Assembly: GCA_025201845.1 (NCBI GenBank)
Contig: MU603932.1
Location: forward strand, 65,006 to 129,005
Origin: Martensiomyces pterosporus
Lineage: Eukaryota; Kickxellomycota; Kickxellomycetes; Kickxellales; Kickxellaceae
Length of the DNA: 64,000 nucleotides
Reading direction: 5' to 3'
Of the stretch, positions 42,001-50,578 are shown one piece after another. The notes under the pieces were generated by a model that was given only the letters and a program-made list of their open reading frames with translations, searched no databases and was not told the DNA's origin. Position numbers and translations under genes: made by a program. Each line of letters opens with the position of its first letter. Positions within the stretch are counted from its first letter, which is position 1.

Positions 42001-42544
42001 GGACACCGTCGACGTGGTTATCCAGAAGCTGGGCATCAAGGAGAAGTACGTCGGCTTGACGCTCTTTGCCTTGGTTCCCAACGTCACAGAGTTTATGAAC
42101 GCCATTGCGTTTGCGATGCAGAACAACATTGCCCTCTCCATCGAGATCTCCAACGCGTACACGGTGCAGGTGGCCCTGCTGCAGATCCCCATCCTGGTCT
42201 TCTTCAGCGCATTCTACGGCGTCCCCGACTTTGTCAGGTCGACAGTGTCGGCTGCTAGTCTGGGCAGCATGAGGAGCTATGTCGCTCGCATTCTGGCTGG
42301 ATCGCCGTCGCAGGTGGGTGCGCTCACTAGCGGTGGTGCGGAGAGACATTTGCCGACGGATCCGGGCGCCTATGTGTTTGCACTTATCTTCCCGCGCTGG
42401 GACCTCATCGCCATCTTTTTCTGCGTGTTCTTGCTCACCTATATGCTGATCGAGGGCAGAGCCAACTACTTCAAGGGATCCATCCTGTGTCTGAGCTACT
42501 TTGTCTGGATGGTCAGCTACACCTTTGAGCCAACAAGGAGCTGA
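39050..42544 (+). CDS. VNX1: Vacuolar monovalent cation/H+ exchanger Vnx1 (CaCA/CAX family)
   Basis: A single exon of 1164 residues. The first 230 are hydrophilic, with His/Arg/Ser-rich stretches. Membrane segments begin near residue 290. The CaCA signature is in the first half of the exchanger, QSSLGMGAVINATFGSIVEVILY (cut here to its core NATFGSIVE), followed by GSLLAGLMLMPGTSMIAGG. The matching second repeat is ALVPNVTEFMNAIAFAMQNN with ISNAYTVQVALLQIPILVFF. A cytosolic loop of about 190 residues with a Gln tract (41427-41452) splits the two halves, as in yeast Vnx1 (908 residues). Vnx1 moves Na+ or K+ into the vacuole in exchange for protons. A (GA)n stretch (40150-40180) lies in the N-terminal loop. 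CAX-type calcium transport is possible but less likely given the Vnx1-like layout. Confidence 0.88.
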   Translation: MSDGTTSLPVSGGGNEHAVAALTITAATTDADVVTNQEQQQQQQVVSPPSAHSNQHSRTSSYSHQRRESSSGGSGSYRRHHKQHRHHVHHRRRQSNGDWPLNEEDEASSDGSGSESGSTSCSTASSYSVEYPEPRGRSHRHRHHRPSHPQTGAPRRRSQGRHISIQNIPVSRRSTGHRRQVVIDEPEYSGSDGDNNGIDGVEEDSHGRRRSTTQDSSESTEDRILEGDDEDTTVRARQEALNTRHPFGLPIWKPALYKKSRSVTRAAFLALHARPLRSETLYLKPGNIAWMLLAGWWLMLVSMAIAVVLFFVPFGGSSYSRVARGLGWYLFWPFGRYVERIKDNVHSLNRCTLSSVDVTSGASALEAGAGAGAGAGAADQDGDEDAPLLGHLAAGPASNAETRHAQFRRKTALGRAVYYTLLVTLLNPVLILVSALSWFAVFSIPMGKLTHTLSRYLWRDPLSLHFRSGDLPTVQVPQTPAAELPDAAEDGHSDENADDSNRCTTVEQPAPTVLLCTNEAVGWYYYKYTVDGVNILFYNMLSVAAFVLVAAFIIAPLTHHQHFLVQPGVLFPLCLISTVPLAYFIGQAVSSISAQSSLGMGAVINATFGSIVEVILYCIALTQGKARLVEGALIGSLLAGLMLMPGTSMIAGGIKHKVQRFNAKSAEVTATLIIMSIIGAFAPTLFYHTFAVPEFECQDEAATAGDMVRRCKQVHLDIINDPFYLETVKPFMYVCAAILPLAYLIALWFSLKTHVKHIYSSGQTSNPIVRHVLELFRRAVGPESISRAANRTQQQQQQQQQSFESEHAAAPAVTVTRASTVPSAIVTQPTATLEEPTTQGVPATSTTDTLVAPREAGSVPRASNAGATSPVSPVKPPRISRPGSYHHSHSHHHSSAVASGLAYDPANAPSSMPNVPRLSELPRVLAADPDDQLPDLALLEGVAHGVESSEGGGGHDAPNWSKFKSAFILCVCTVMFALIAEVLVDTVDVVIQKLGIKEKYVGLTLFALVPNVTEFMNAIAFAMQNNIALSIEISNAYTVQVALLQIPILVFFSAFYGVPDFVRSTVSAASLGSMRSYVARILAGSPSQVGALTSGGAERHLPTDPGAYVFALIFPRWDLIAIFFCVFLLTYMLIEGRANYFKGSILCLSYFVWMVSYTFEPTRS

Positions 42545-42942
42545 TTGCCAGCGCTTTCTCTCCCTTTTCCTGATCGGGTGATTAGCGGCCTTGCAGATTG
42601 ATTTGTGGGAGGAAAGGCTCGTACGCTTTCGGCTTTCTTGCCTTCTGCTGTAGCTTTTTTTTTGTGCTTCCAAAGCCAGCAAACAACTGATTGTCGCAAT
42701 TTACTTCTCTGCCCTCTTTACGCTCTGAGTTTGCAGATTCTTTCATCCTTTTGCTGCTCCAGTTCATTCGCAAGCATTTGAGACGCGTGGAGGAGAGCGA
42801 GGAAATTCAAACACAGAAACAGCTGGACATTTGTGGCACAGCAAAAAGCAGCAGCTTTCGCCCCCTATCTCATTTCCTACGCGTACACAGCTAAGCAGCT
42901 AGGGCAGTGCTTGCGCGCCATATAAAATACACGCACCATATA
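42545..42942. other. Intergenic VNX1 / NSP1
   Basis: 398 bp between two genes on the same strand. A TATAAAA lies at 42921-42927, only 16 bp before the NSP1 ATG, too close for a normal TATA box. No gene was seen. Confidence 0.4.
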
Positions 42943-45129
42943 ATGTTTGGCTCGGGAAACAACAGCAACCCAGGCGGAGGCGGATTCAGCTTTGGCGGAG
43001 CGGCCAACACGTCCTCCGCACAGCCCAGCATATTCGGAGCACCAGCAGCTAGCGCCAGCGGTGGCGACAAGCCCAGTGGGTTTGGCGGATTCGGCGGTTC
43101 GAATGCGTCCAGCGGGTTTGGTGCTCTTGCCGACAAGGGAAAGACACCTGCATTCGGCGGATTCGGCAATACGGACAAACCTAGTGGTGGCGGGTTTGCA
43201 GCGTTCGCGAGCAAGGATAAGCCTAGTGGGTTTGGTGGATTCGGTGGTTCCAACACAGCCAGCGGCACCACCGGTGGCGCCACTGGATTTGGTGCCTTTG
43301 CAACTGCGAGTAAGACTAGCGAGGCAGAGGGCCCCAAGTCAGAAGCACCCAAGACTTTGCCCATGTTCGGGTCGTCGTCGGCAGCTGGCTCCTCTGGTGG
43401 AAACCTGTTTGGCTCATCGACATCCACCAGCGCTGCCCCCTCTGGCTCTTCATCCTTCCCTTCCATAGGCAGCAACACCAGCAGCAATCTGTTTGGCTCC
43501 AGCACAACTACAGCTGCTGCACCAGCTGCTTTCCCTAAGATCGGCAGCACCGAGAGCAGCGCAGGTGGTGGCAGCAACATCTTTGGAGCTGCTGCGGCCA
43601 CCACTGCAGCTTCCTCTACGCTCCCGGTGTTTGGTGCCAGTGGTGCCAGCAGTGGCAGCATGTTCGGCACCAAGACATCCACCATAGCCACAGCCACAGC
43701 AACTCCGGCACCTACCGCGGATAAACCAGCGGCGAACTTGTTTGGATCGTTTGCGATCAAGAAAGGCGACAATGAGCCTGCAACTTCAGATGCGGCTACT
43801 GGCAAGCCCGCTGCGCCTGCTTTCGGCGGGTTTGGTGCTCCATCGTCGGCGTCTACTGGGTTCAAGCTTGGCGGCGCCGCTGCAACGACTACGGCGCCTT
43901 CTAGCGCTGCACCAGCATTTGGTGGGTTCAAGCTTGGAGGTGCCGGTGCGACCACAGCTGCGACATCGGCGGCCAACACATCGGCTGAGAGCAAGCCCTT
44001 GAGTTTGTTTGGTGCCAAACCAGCTGCCGCAGCCAGCAGCGCAAGCGAAACCAAGGCTGAGACTCCGGCTGCTACCTCAGCTGCTGCTTCAGCCGCGAAC
44101 CCGACGGCGGGCACTGGATTTGGTGGATTCAAGCTTTCGACTACTCCAACTGCCAGCACCAGCGGCGGGACATCTACCAGCACGGCAGTAGCAGCAGCAA
44201 CAGCTACTACTGCAGACAAAGCCGGAAAGATAGCGGCAGTCAAGCCAACAACCATCGCAAATGCTGCGCTACGCGGCAAGACGCTCGAGGAGATTGTGCA
44301 GCTGTGGACTACTGAGCTTTCAACCCAGACTCGCTCATTCCATGCCCAGGCAAACACGGTCAGCTACTGGGACCGCGCGCTTGTGCAGCAAGGCAAGCGG
44401 ATCACGGAGCTGTATGAGGCGACAGTGGGAGTCGAGGCCGAGCAGGCAGTGCTCGATCAGAGCCTTGACCACATGGAGAGCCAGCAGAACGCCCTGCAGA
44501 CGCTCCTTGATGCATACGAGGGCCGCTTGCAGGATATCGCCAGAAAGACCACTACGCGGCCTGCGGGAGGCAGAGGCGCCACGCTGACTGCCGATGAGGA
44601 GCGTGACCAGGTCTATTCGTCGGCGGAGCGGCTGAACACGCAGCTGGACGAGCTTGCGCGCCGCTTGACCACGCTTGTGGAGGATGTCAACAGCATCTCC
44701 AATGCTGACCCATCGGGCACCAGCGAGGGCGAGGGACAGCGTGGAGCAGCGGACCCGTTCGCCCAGATCGTGCAGATCCTGAACGCGCAGCTGACTTCGC
44801 TCGAATGGGTCGACTCGCAGACGGAGCAGCTCCAGGAGCGAGTCAAGGCTGCACAGCGGGTTCATCAGGAGGTGGTCTCGGCACAGGCGTCGCTGTCAGG
44901 CGCGTATGGCGCGGGAGATCTGTTGGGTGAGTCGGCGCGCCGTGCCAGTCCCTCCTTGACTATCCCAGGTGGATTCTCCAGCGACCCGCTGCCGCCCGTC
45001 ACATCTTCGTTTGGCACGCCGGTGAGCACCGTGCGCAAGCCTGCAGGGTCGTCGCTTCTTGGCCGTGGCAGCAGCGGTGGTGCTAGCTCGTCGCCGTTTG
45101 CCAGCACTCCCCTGCGCCGCGGCTTCTAA
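42943..45129 (+). CDS. NSP1: FG nucleoporin Nsp1/Nup62
   Basis: I start at the ATG at 42943, giving MFGSGNNSNPGGGGFSFGG. The frame is open slightly upstream but only from GTG. The product has 728 residues. Residues 1 to about 420 are an FG region with many GFGGF, LFG, MFG and PAFG repeats spaced by Ser/Thr/Ala/Gly linkers, the part that fills the pore and binds transport receptors. Residues about 430-650 are the Nsp1 C-terminal coiled coil, starting with LRGKTLEEIVQLWTTELSTQ and continuing with YWDRALVQQGKRITELYE, which joins Nup57 and Nup49 in the central channel and Nup82 on the cytoplasmic side. A Ser/Gly-rich tail ends the protein. Yeast Nsp1 is 823 residues; human Nup62 is 522. Confidence 0.94.
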   Translation: MFGSGNNSNPGGGGFSFGGAANTSSAQPSIFGAPAASASGGDKPSGFGGFGGSNASSGFGALADKGKTPAFGGFGNTDKPSGGGFAAFASKDKPSGFGGFGGSNTASGTTGGATGFGAFATASKTSEAEGPKSEAPKTLPMFGSSSAAGSSGGNLFGSSTSTSAAPSGSSSFPSIGSNTSSNLFGSSTTTAAAPAAFPKIGSTESSAGGGSNIFGAAAATTAASSTLPVFGASGASSGSMFGTKTSTIATATATPAPTADKPAANLFGSFAIKKGDNEPATSDAATGKPAAPAFGGFGAPSSASTGFKLGGAAATTTAPSSAAPAFGGFKLGGAGATTAATSAANTSAESKPLSLFGAKPAAAASSASETKAETPAATSAAASAANPTAGTGFGGFKLSTTPTASTSGGTSTSTAVAAATATTADKAGKIAAVKPTTIANAALRGKTLEEIVQLWTTELSTQTRSFHAQANTVSYWDRALVQQGKRITELYEATVGVEAEQAVLDQSLDHMESQQNALQTLLDAYEGRLQDIARKTTTRPAGGRGATLTADEERDQVYSSAERLNTQLDELARRLTTLVEDVNSISNADPSGTSEGEGQRGAADPFAQIVQILNAQLTSLEWVDSQTEQLQERVKAAQRVHQEVVSAQASLSGAYGAGDLLGESARRASPSLTIPGGFSSDPLPPVTSSFGTPVSTVRKPAGSSLLGRGSSGGASSSPFASTPLRRGF

Positions 45130-45527
45130 AACAGTGTTTATCGAGTCGGGCTGACCTTGTCTTTTCTTTCTTTATTCATTGATCTGGTCTGATTGCTTTG
45201 CATTTATTTTGTTTAGTTCTATGGATGCAAAGACAGACAGCAGTATGTAATCCTGCTCAGCTGAAAGAAGAAAAGCAAGCTGTGAATGTGGGATTGGGGG
45301 TAGCGTTGGGTAGCGTTGGGTAGCGTCTGTGAAGTACCCACGATAAGCACTGGGAGCACACTCGTGGCGATCCTGCATGCTTTTGTTATTGCTTCCCCAA
45401 ATTCCCACTCAAACGAAGATTGCTCTTTCTTTCTGGCAGCCAAGAGCAGCCTAGCCCGGGAACGGTGATAGCTGCTTGAAACGCCTGTTCATGGCGATCG
45501 TGCGTGACCCTTAGGGGGTGCTGCCGT
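45130..45527. other. Intergenic 3' of NSP1
   Basis: Non-coding sequence with a short tandem repeat at 45301-45326 made of TAGCGTTGGG units (two full copies and a part). No gene was seen. Confidence 0.5.
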
Positions 45528-46046
45528 TTATGTATCGGGTGTGGTCGCTGTCAAGGAAAAGATGCGACGCAAGTGCGCATGGTACATGCACAGGCCGCAG
45601 AGGGCGCCCAAGGCGATGTGCACAGACAGCAGACGCATGCATGCAGCAGTGGAAGCAACTGCTCGCATGTACACCAGCAGTACCACTCCGGCCACCAGCG
45701 CACTGCACTCAAAAGGCGAGCGCAGTGTGCTAGCATGCATGGGTGGATGGTGTGGTGGCACAGCGACACGCATCAATCGCCACACTGGAAAGAGCACGAA
45801 ATGTGAAACTCTAGGGGAATGGCGTTGGGTGGGCTCATCAGCTCACAGAGAACTGCCGTGCAGAAGGCTAGTCCATTCGAGGCGTGGCTGCCGCTATCGC
45901 CATGCTACAGATGCGAGTGTGCACACAAACAGCGGAGCGTGGGTAAGACAGGGAAAGGGAGCCGTTTACAAAGCGGGGTTTTCAGAAGCCGTGCACAGTG
46001 GGCGTGAGGACCGCCATTGAAAAGTTTTCAGTTCAGGGCCAGCCAT
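45528..46046 (-). CDS. Possible small membrane protein, three exons, unknown
   Basis: This is a model that I assembled, not a known family. Exon 3 (45784-45528) is GC-rich at third positions and encodes two hydrophobic segments (ECSALVAGVVLLVYM and LLSVHIALGALCGLCMY) and a basic end. It follows a clear acceptor (CTCTTTCCAG). Exon 2 (45893-45847) ends at GTGAGC and adds a third hydrophobic stretch (NGLAFCTAVL). Exon 1 (46046-45970) starts MAGPELKTFQW and ends at GTAAAC. All three phases match, giving 126 residues. Introns are about 76 and 62 bp. The gene would diverge from the binding-protein-like gene at 46326. Exon 3 alone is better supported than exons 1 and 2, and a relic of a larger gene is also possible. 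Confidence 0.35.
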
Positions 46047-46138
46047 TCCACCCACCCAACTGACAGAGAAAAAAAGTCAATTGAACGAGATTTGCGTTAT
46101 CGCCCAAGCAAACAAAGCGGCACTTGTCCGGCAGCGGG

Positions 46139-46146
46139 TATAAATA
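46139..46146 (+). promoter_or_regulatory. TATA box of the GPI-anchored binding-protein gene
   Basis: TATAAATA on the plus strand, 180 bp before the ATG at 46326 and followed by a CT-rich leader. It is the clearest TATA element in the window and suggests strong or inducible expression (inference). Confidence 0.6.
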
Positions 46147-46325
46147 CCGCAGACGATGTCTCCCACACTGCCTGCTTCATCTATCCATATATATAGCTCG
46201 CTCTCCACCCACCCTCCTTCCATTGTCCAATTTCTCTTTGCCCCTTCTGATACTACCCTCATCACTATTGCTACTATTATAACCGATTGTACTTTTTCCC
46301 TCTGAATACTGGAGACAGCGGAACA

Positions 46326-47816
46326 ATGAGACTCTCCCTTTCACTCGCCTCACTCGCCCTCCTGGCAGCGGTTGCTGGAGCCGACGACTCCAAGCCCTCC
46401 ACCGACGGCCTCCAGAGCACTCAGTGCGTGACCTCGACCGACAAGACCAAGGACCTCTTCCAGACCAAGTCCACGGTCAAGTACGCCAAGCTCTTCTCAA
46501 TCGACTACCACAACTACTACAAGGTCGTCACCAGCAAGAGCTCCAACAGCACCTATGTTCTGTACCAGTGCGGAAGCGAGAAGCCCTCGGTTCCCGGAGC
46601 CAACACCTACATCCCTATCCCGGTCAATGGCGCCGCCACCTGGGCCACCACAGCTGCCATTTTCCTCGAGGCCCTTGGTGTGCAGAACGACATCAAGAAC
46701 CTGGGCACTGCCCCCAGCATCGTCTCTCCCTGCCTGCAGAAGCTTCTCCAGGACGCGATCAAGCCATTCAACGAGGGCAACTCGACGGCCACCAATGAGC
46801 AGGAGAAGGATAACACTGTCGTGTTCAACATGCCTGGCGGCGATGGCGCCACCGACAACACTGTTTACTCGACCGAGTATCTCGAGGGCAGTGCTCTGGG
46901 GCGCTCGGAGTGGGTCAAGTTCTTTGGTGCCTTCTTCAACGCCGAGGAGCGCGCCAACAAGCTGTTTGACTCGATCGATAGCAACTACCAGTGCTTCTCG
47001 TCAAAGGCCAAGAACCAGTACAACGACATCCGCCCTGTGATTGCCTGGACCTCGTACGCAGCCCCCTCAAAGTTCAACAACAACACGGCGTACTGGCAGA
47101 TTTCCTTCGCTGACTACAAGTACGCGATCGTTCGTGATGCTGGCGCCCGTATGCTCAACACCACTGGAAAGCAGTCGACCATGTTCCCCACGTCGAAGGC
47201 CTTCCTGCACGCTCTCGAGGACGCCGATATCGTCATTGACGAGTCCATGGTCTCGTACAACTACACCGACCTCCTGGGCAAGTACGGCATCGCTGATCCC
47301 AGCAAGTCCAACTACACCTGGGTCAACACCAAGCGCGTGTTCCGTCCTGACCGCATCCAGACCACTACTGGCGGCAGCGGCTGGTTCGAGGCCCCTGTTG
47401 CCTTTGCCGACGCTCTGCTCCAGGATCTCGTTGGCGTTGCCCACCCCAAGTTCCGCAAGGAAGGATATACCCCAATCTGGTTCCGCAACTTGGCCAAGAG
47501 CGAGTCTGTTGCCATTGCCAGCGCATCAAACTGCACTGACATGTATGCCCAGCGCCAGGACCCCGCAGGCGTCTGCTCGTCCATCGACTTCCAGTCTGCG
47601 AACCCCACTGATGCCGACTACTCGGGTGTCGAGGAGGACCAGACCCAGGACGTTGTCTATGACGTCTCCAAATCCGAGATCATCGGCGGCGGCTCGTCGG
47701 CCACCAAGGGCAGCGGCACCTCCAAGGCCTCTCCTGCCAACGAGTTTGCCAGACCCGCCATTCTTGGCTCCATCGTGGCTGCTGCCCTTGCTGCCTTTGG
47801 CGCCATTGCCCTCTAA
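46326..47816 (+). CDS. GPI-anchored, periplasmic-binding-protein-like secreted protein
   Basis: I start at the ATG at 46326, which opens a signal peptide (MRLSLSLASLALLAAVAGA, cleavage near residue 19). The product has 496 residues. The middle resembles bacterial helical-backbone binding proteins (TroA/FecB type, used for siderophores, heme or metals). It has two alpha/beta lobes, with VKYAKLFSIDYH near the start and LGRSEWVKFFGAFFNAEERAN in the linking helix region. Several N-glycosylation sequons are present (NSTY, NNTA, NYTD, NYTW, NCTD). The C-terminus has a Ser/Gly/Thr-rich spacer, then a hydrophobic tail (ILGSIVAAALAAFGAIAL), as in GPI-anchored wall proteins. It probably sits on the cell surface and may bind an iron complex or another ligand; the ligand is not known. 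Highly biased codons suggest high expression. Confidence 0.75.
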   Translation: MRLSLSLASLALLAAVAGADDSKPSTDGLQSTQCVTSTDKTKDLFQTKSTVKYAKLFSIDYHNYYKVVTSKSSNSTYVLYQCGSEKPSVPGANTYIPIPVNGAATWATTAAIFLEALGVQNDIKNLGTAPSIVSPCLQKLLQDAIKPFNEGNSTATNEQEKDNTVVFNMPGGDGATDNTVYSTEYLEGSALGRSEWVKFFGAFFNAEERANKLFDSIDSNYQCFSSKAKNQYNDIRPVIAWTSYAAPSKFNNNTAYWQISFADYKYAIVRDAGARMLNTTGKQSTMFPTSKAFLHALEDADIVIDESMVSYNYTDLLGKYGIADPSKSNYTWVNTKRVFRPDRIQTTTGGSGWFEAPVAFADALLQDLVGVAHPKFRKEGYTPIWFRNLAKSESVAIASASNCTDMYAQRQDPAGVCSSIDFQSANPTDADYSGVEEDQTQDVVYDVSKSEIIGGGSSATKGSGTSKASPANEFARPAILGSIVAAALAAFGAIAL

Positions 47817-48000
47817 ACGCGGCTCCAAATGGCCTGCCTTATCTGTCGATTTCTTTCTCGCTCGTATTGTATAAAAATGCGATACCAGCTCAATCTCATG
47901 CTGTTTTGAAGCGCCAGAATGCCTGCTCTGTTCGCTGTGCTGTCGAGCTACTGAGTATCTGATTAATCTTTGAACAAAGCACGTGGACCATCTGAAATAG

Positions 48001-48351
48001 CACAGATTTGCAATATCTATTTTGAGAACGCTGGACCATGCTCAGCAAAGGCTGAGTGTAAGGTGCTGTGCTTGCTAGATTACCATTGATTCGTCTCTAG
48101 AAGCAACACGTGTCCCTCGCGACATTGCCAGCCAGCACGTCTGCTCAGCGGCACCAAAGAGGCGGCGGTTGAGCCTCGAGGAGCTCATCTCGTTTGCATG
48201 CTCTTTCAGTGCATCCGACATCAGTGCTATGCACGCTGCATCGAGTGGCTGCATTGCATCTTATGCCGAGCAGGCCGCCGCTGTAGCGCCGGCCACAGGC
48301 GACGGAGTGCGGGATTGTCTACGGGCCCAAATCGGCCGCAGTGGAAGCTGA
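48001..48351 (+). pseudogene. Possible MED4 (Mediator subunit) relic
   Basis: One frame is open from 48001 to 48351 except for a TAG at 48076-48078. It reads ILRTLDHAQQRLS, then after the TAG ends with KRRRLSLEELISFACSFSAS. The second block resembles the core of Mediator Med4 (SSEEIIKYAHRISAS in human). Third positions are GC-rich, as in real genes here. There is no ATG, and the frame is closed upstream by a TAG at 47998, so it is not an intact gene. The TAG ends a 21-base GT...AG stretch (48058-48078), too short for a fungal intron but in phase. It is most likely a decayed fragment. A short, wrongly assembled or unrecognised exon is the alternative. Confidence 0.35.
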
Positions 48352-48978
48352 TTTCAGCCCGAATGCTTCTCCCTTTCTGTGTTTATTCCTGATTACTGAG
48401 ACATGCATGTCTGATGCATGCAAATTGCGTGCTAAACCATGAGAGGGCATGGTAGTATTTCAGTTTCCGCCCGCGCCTTGCTACCTTTTTCTCGTGCTTT
48501 CGCTGAGCAGGCAGCAAGCTGTCGGCTGCAAATACGTATGCGTTTCAAATGGCCACTATGCTTTCCCGCAGACTGGTACGGAGGGTGGGCAAACAACAGC
48601 GCGAAAGAGTGCCAGCCGGCGGAACATGCCTGAGGCCAAGTTGCAAATCCAAAGCTGTAGCCAGGCGGCCAGCCAAATACATGCAATAGCACACTGGCTT
48701 CCCCTCTTCCTGTGAATTAAATAGCAATCGCTGTTCTCGCCCTTTGCACCTCCACGTATTTATTTCCACGGCCAAGCCGCTTGCCGAGCAGCCCTGCTGA
48801 CCCGTGCACCTTGTCTCTTCTCCTCGCGCTCCTCCAAAGCTGCAGCTCTCTTTTTTGTCTTTCATTCTGCTACCGCGTTCCTTCACCACATCGTTTTCTC
48901 TTTTCTGCACACCTTCCCAAACAGCACGTTGTGCTACAGTCAATCCTCGCTGTCCAGCTCCAAGGAAACACAGAAAGC
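48352..48978. other. Intergenic, upstream of MPO1
   Basis: No gene was seen. A CT-rich leader (about 48800-48900) precedes the MPO1 ATG. The MPO1 frame is open upstream to 48781 but without family likeness. Confidence 0.4.
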
Positions 48979-49590
48979 ATGGGTGTCTTCGATCTAAAAA
49001 CCGAGTTTGTCAAGTACGGCGAGTACCACGCCAACAAGGTCAACGTCGCCATCCACATGGTGTTTGTGCCAACCATTCTCTGGACCGGCATCTCGATGTT
49101 CACACACCTCATCCCCGCACAGCTCTTCACCTACCCAGCGCCGTTAGCTGCCCTGCTCTCGTGGATTCCAGGACCCGCTCCTCTGGAGAACTTTGCCACA
49201 CTCGTTATGCTCGGATACACCATCTTCTACCTCATCCTCGACCAGGTAGCTGGCCTCCTCATCGTCCCCGTCATGTACACCTTTGTCGTCACTGCTGAGC
49301 AGTACGCCATCTCGTCTCCCAGCGCATTCAGCGTCTCCCTCGGCGTGTTTATCTTCTCGTGGATTGTGCAGTTCATCGGCCATGGTGTCTTTGAGAAGCG
49401 CGCGCCGGCCCTCCTCGACAACCTCCTGCAGGCCATCGTCATGGCTCCGTTCTTTGTCTTCCTCGAGGCGCTCTTTGCCCTCGGCTATCGCCCTGACCTC
49501 CACAGGTCCTTCCGCAATGAGATTGGCACCCGTATTTTGGCGTTCCGCCGCGCTTCAAAGTACGGCGCCACTGCCTCCACCACCCAGTAA
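48979..49590 (+). CDS. MPO1: 2-hydroxy fatty acid dioxygenase Mpo1 (DUF962)
   Basis: I start at the ATG at 48979 (MGVFDLKTEFVKYGEYHANK), which matches the family start. The product has 203 residues (yeast Mpo1 174). The first His block is YHANKVNVAIHMVFVP (H17, H26). The second is QFIGHGVFEKRAPALLDNL near residue 135. These histidines bind iron in an ER-membrane dioxygenase that shortens 2-hydroxy fatty acids by one carbon during phytosphingosine breakdown. Four hydrophobic segments fit the ER location, and the C-terminal half ends with ALGYRPDLHRSFRNEI. Codons are strongly biased to C at third positions, suggesting good expression. Confidence 0.93.
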   Translation: MGVFDLKTEFVKYGEYHANKVNVAIHMVFVPTILWTGISMFTHLIPAQLFTYPAPLAALLSWIPGPAPLENFATLVMLGYTIFYLILDQVAGLLIVPVMYTFVVTAEQYAISSPSAFSVSLGVFIFSWIVQFIGHGVFEKRAPALLDNLLQAIVMAPFFVFLEALFALGYRPDLHRSFRNEIGTRILAFRRASKYGATASTTQ

Positions 49591-50010
49591 ACCAGCCTCA
49601 GCCGCTTCCACTCCTTTTGTTACTAGCCACAACTCCGCTCCAGCTGTGCAATTGACTGCCCTCTGCAATCGCATTGCCCAGGTGGACTGTCCTTTTTGAA
49701 TATACGATGCGCGCGAGTTCAACGCGTGCACACACCCGTTTGCTTGTGAGGTTGCATAGGCAGCCGCTCTTCATCAGCTGCTGTTGGTGCACATCTGCCA
49801 CCAGGGCCTTGCTGAAACAAGTGCTACGAATGGATTGGCTTGTATAGTATATGCGTAAGCTATAGACTAAACAGCGGCTTTAAAGGAATTGCGAACAGGC
49901 CTCCTCAGCAAACCAGGCAGGCTAGGGAGTCTTGAAGATGGACATCGAGGAAGGAGCTTCAGAAGCAAAAAGTATTGTAATATGAAGACTATTCAAGCTA
50001 CTACAATAGT
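49591..50010. other. Convergent intergenic MPO1 / RPS24, no gene
   Basis: 3' ends of two convergent genes. No protein-like frame was found. Confidence 0.5.
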
Positions 50011-50578
50011 TTACTCGTTCTTGGACTTCTTGACGCCCTTGGTCTTGGCGGTACCGCGGAGCTTCTTCAAGCGGTTCTTGCGCTCCTTGCGCTGCTTGCG
50101 CGAGGTGGTGTTGAGGGTGAGGTGGCCCTGGCGAGCAAGACGGTACTTGGGCTCGAACTTCTTGGCAGCGTCAAGAGAGTCGTAGATGAGCGCAAAGCCA
50201 GTAGTCTTGCCTCCACCGAACTGGGTGCGGAAACCAAAAGCGAAGATGCTCTCCTTGTCAGCCTTGTACAGCTTGGCGAGCTTCTCGCGGAGCTCGTCCT
50301 TGCTGACGTTGGCGAGACCAGGGTGGATGATATCCACAACCTACATGCAGGCCCGTAAAAAGATAGAGGATACAGTTAGCTCCAGCGCTTAGTCGCAATT
50401 GTAGAACCGGCAATGCACACAATCATTCTCTGCTATATCCGCTGCCCGTTCGTCTCTCCACGATGCCGGAGATAGCTGCGAGCAGCACGCCACAGAAAAT
50501 ACGTACCATCTGCTTGCGCTGGAGCAGGCGGTTGGTCATGAACTTGCGGGTCCTGATGGTAACGGTGGAAGCGTCAGC
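50011..50578 (-). CDS. RPS24: 40S ribosomal protein eS24 (first exon not resolved)
   Basis: Two exons are certain. The first (50578-50507) encodes [20 protein letters not shown] and then RKQM. The second (50340-50011) begins [20 protein letters not shown]. The intron between them is 50506-50341 (GTACGT...TAG, phase 0). Together they give the complete eS24 body with [20 protein letters not shown] and a basic tail. The initiator Met is missing from the first of these exons, which starts right after an acceptor (TTCTTAG) with a branch-like TGCTAAT about 50 bases upstream (50637-50631). As in many fungal ribosomal genes, the ATG must lie in a tiny upstream exon. The promoter side has TATTTAAA near 50949-50942. 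No candidate ATG exon fits cleanly. Confidence 0.93.

Noticed and set aside
40841..42682. 613-codon open frame opposite VNX1
   Set aside because: It is antisense to conserved membrane helices of a confident gene and is of no recognisable family.
42891..44357. 488-codon open frame on the minus strand opposite NSP1
   Set aside because: It mirrors the biased, repetitive codons of the FG region and encodes only Ala/Val/Leu/Pro runs. NSP1 on the plus strand is certain.
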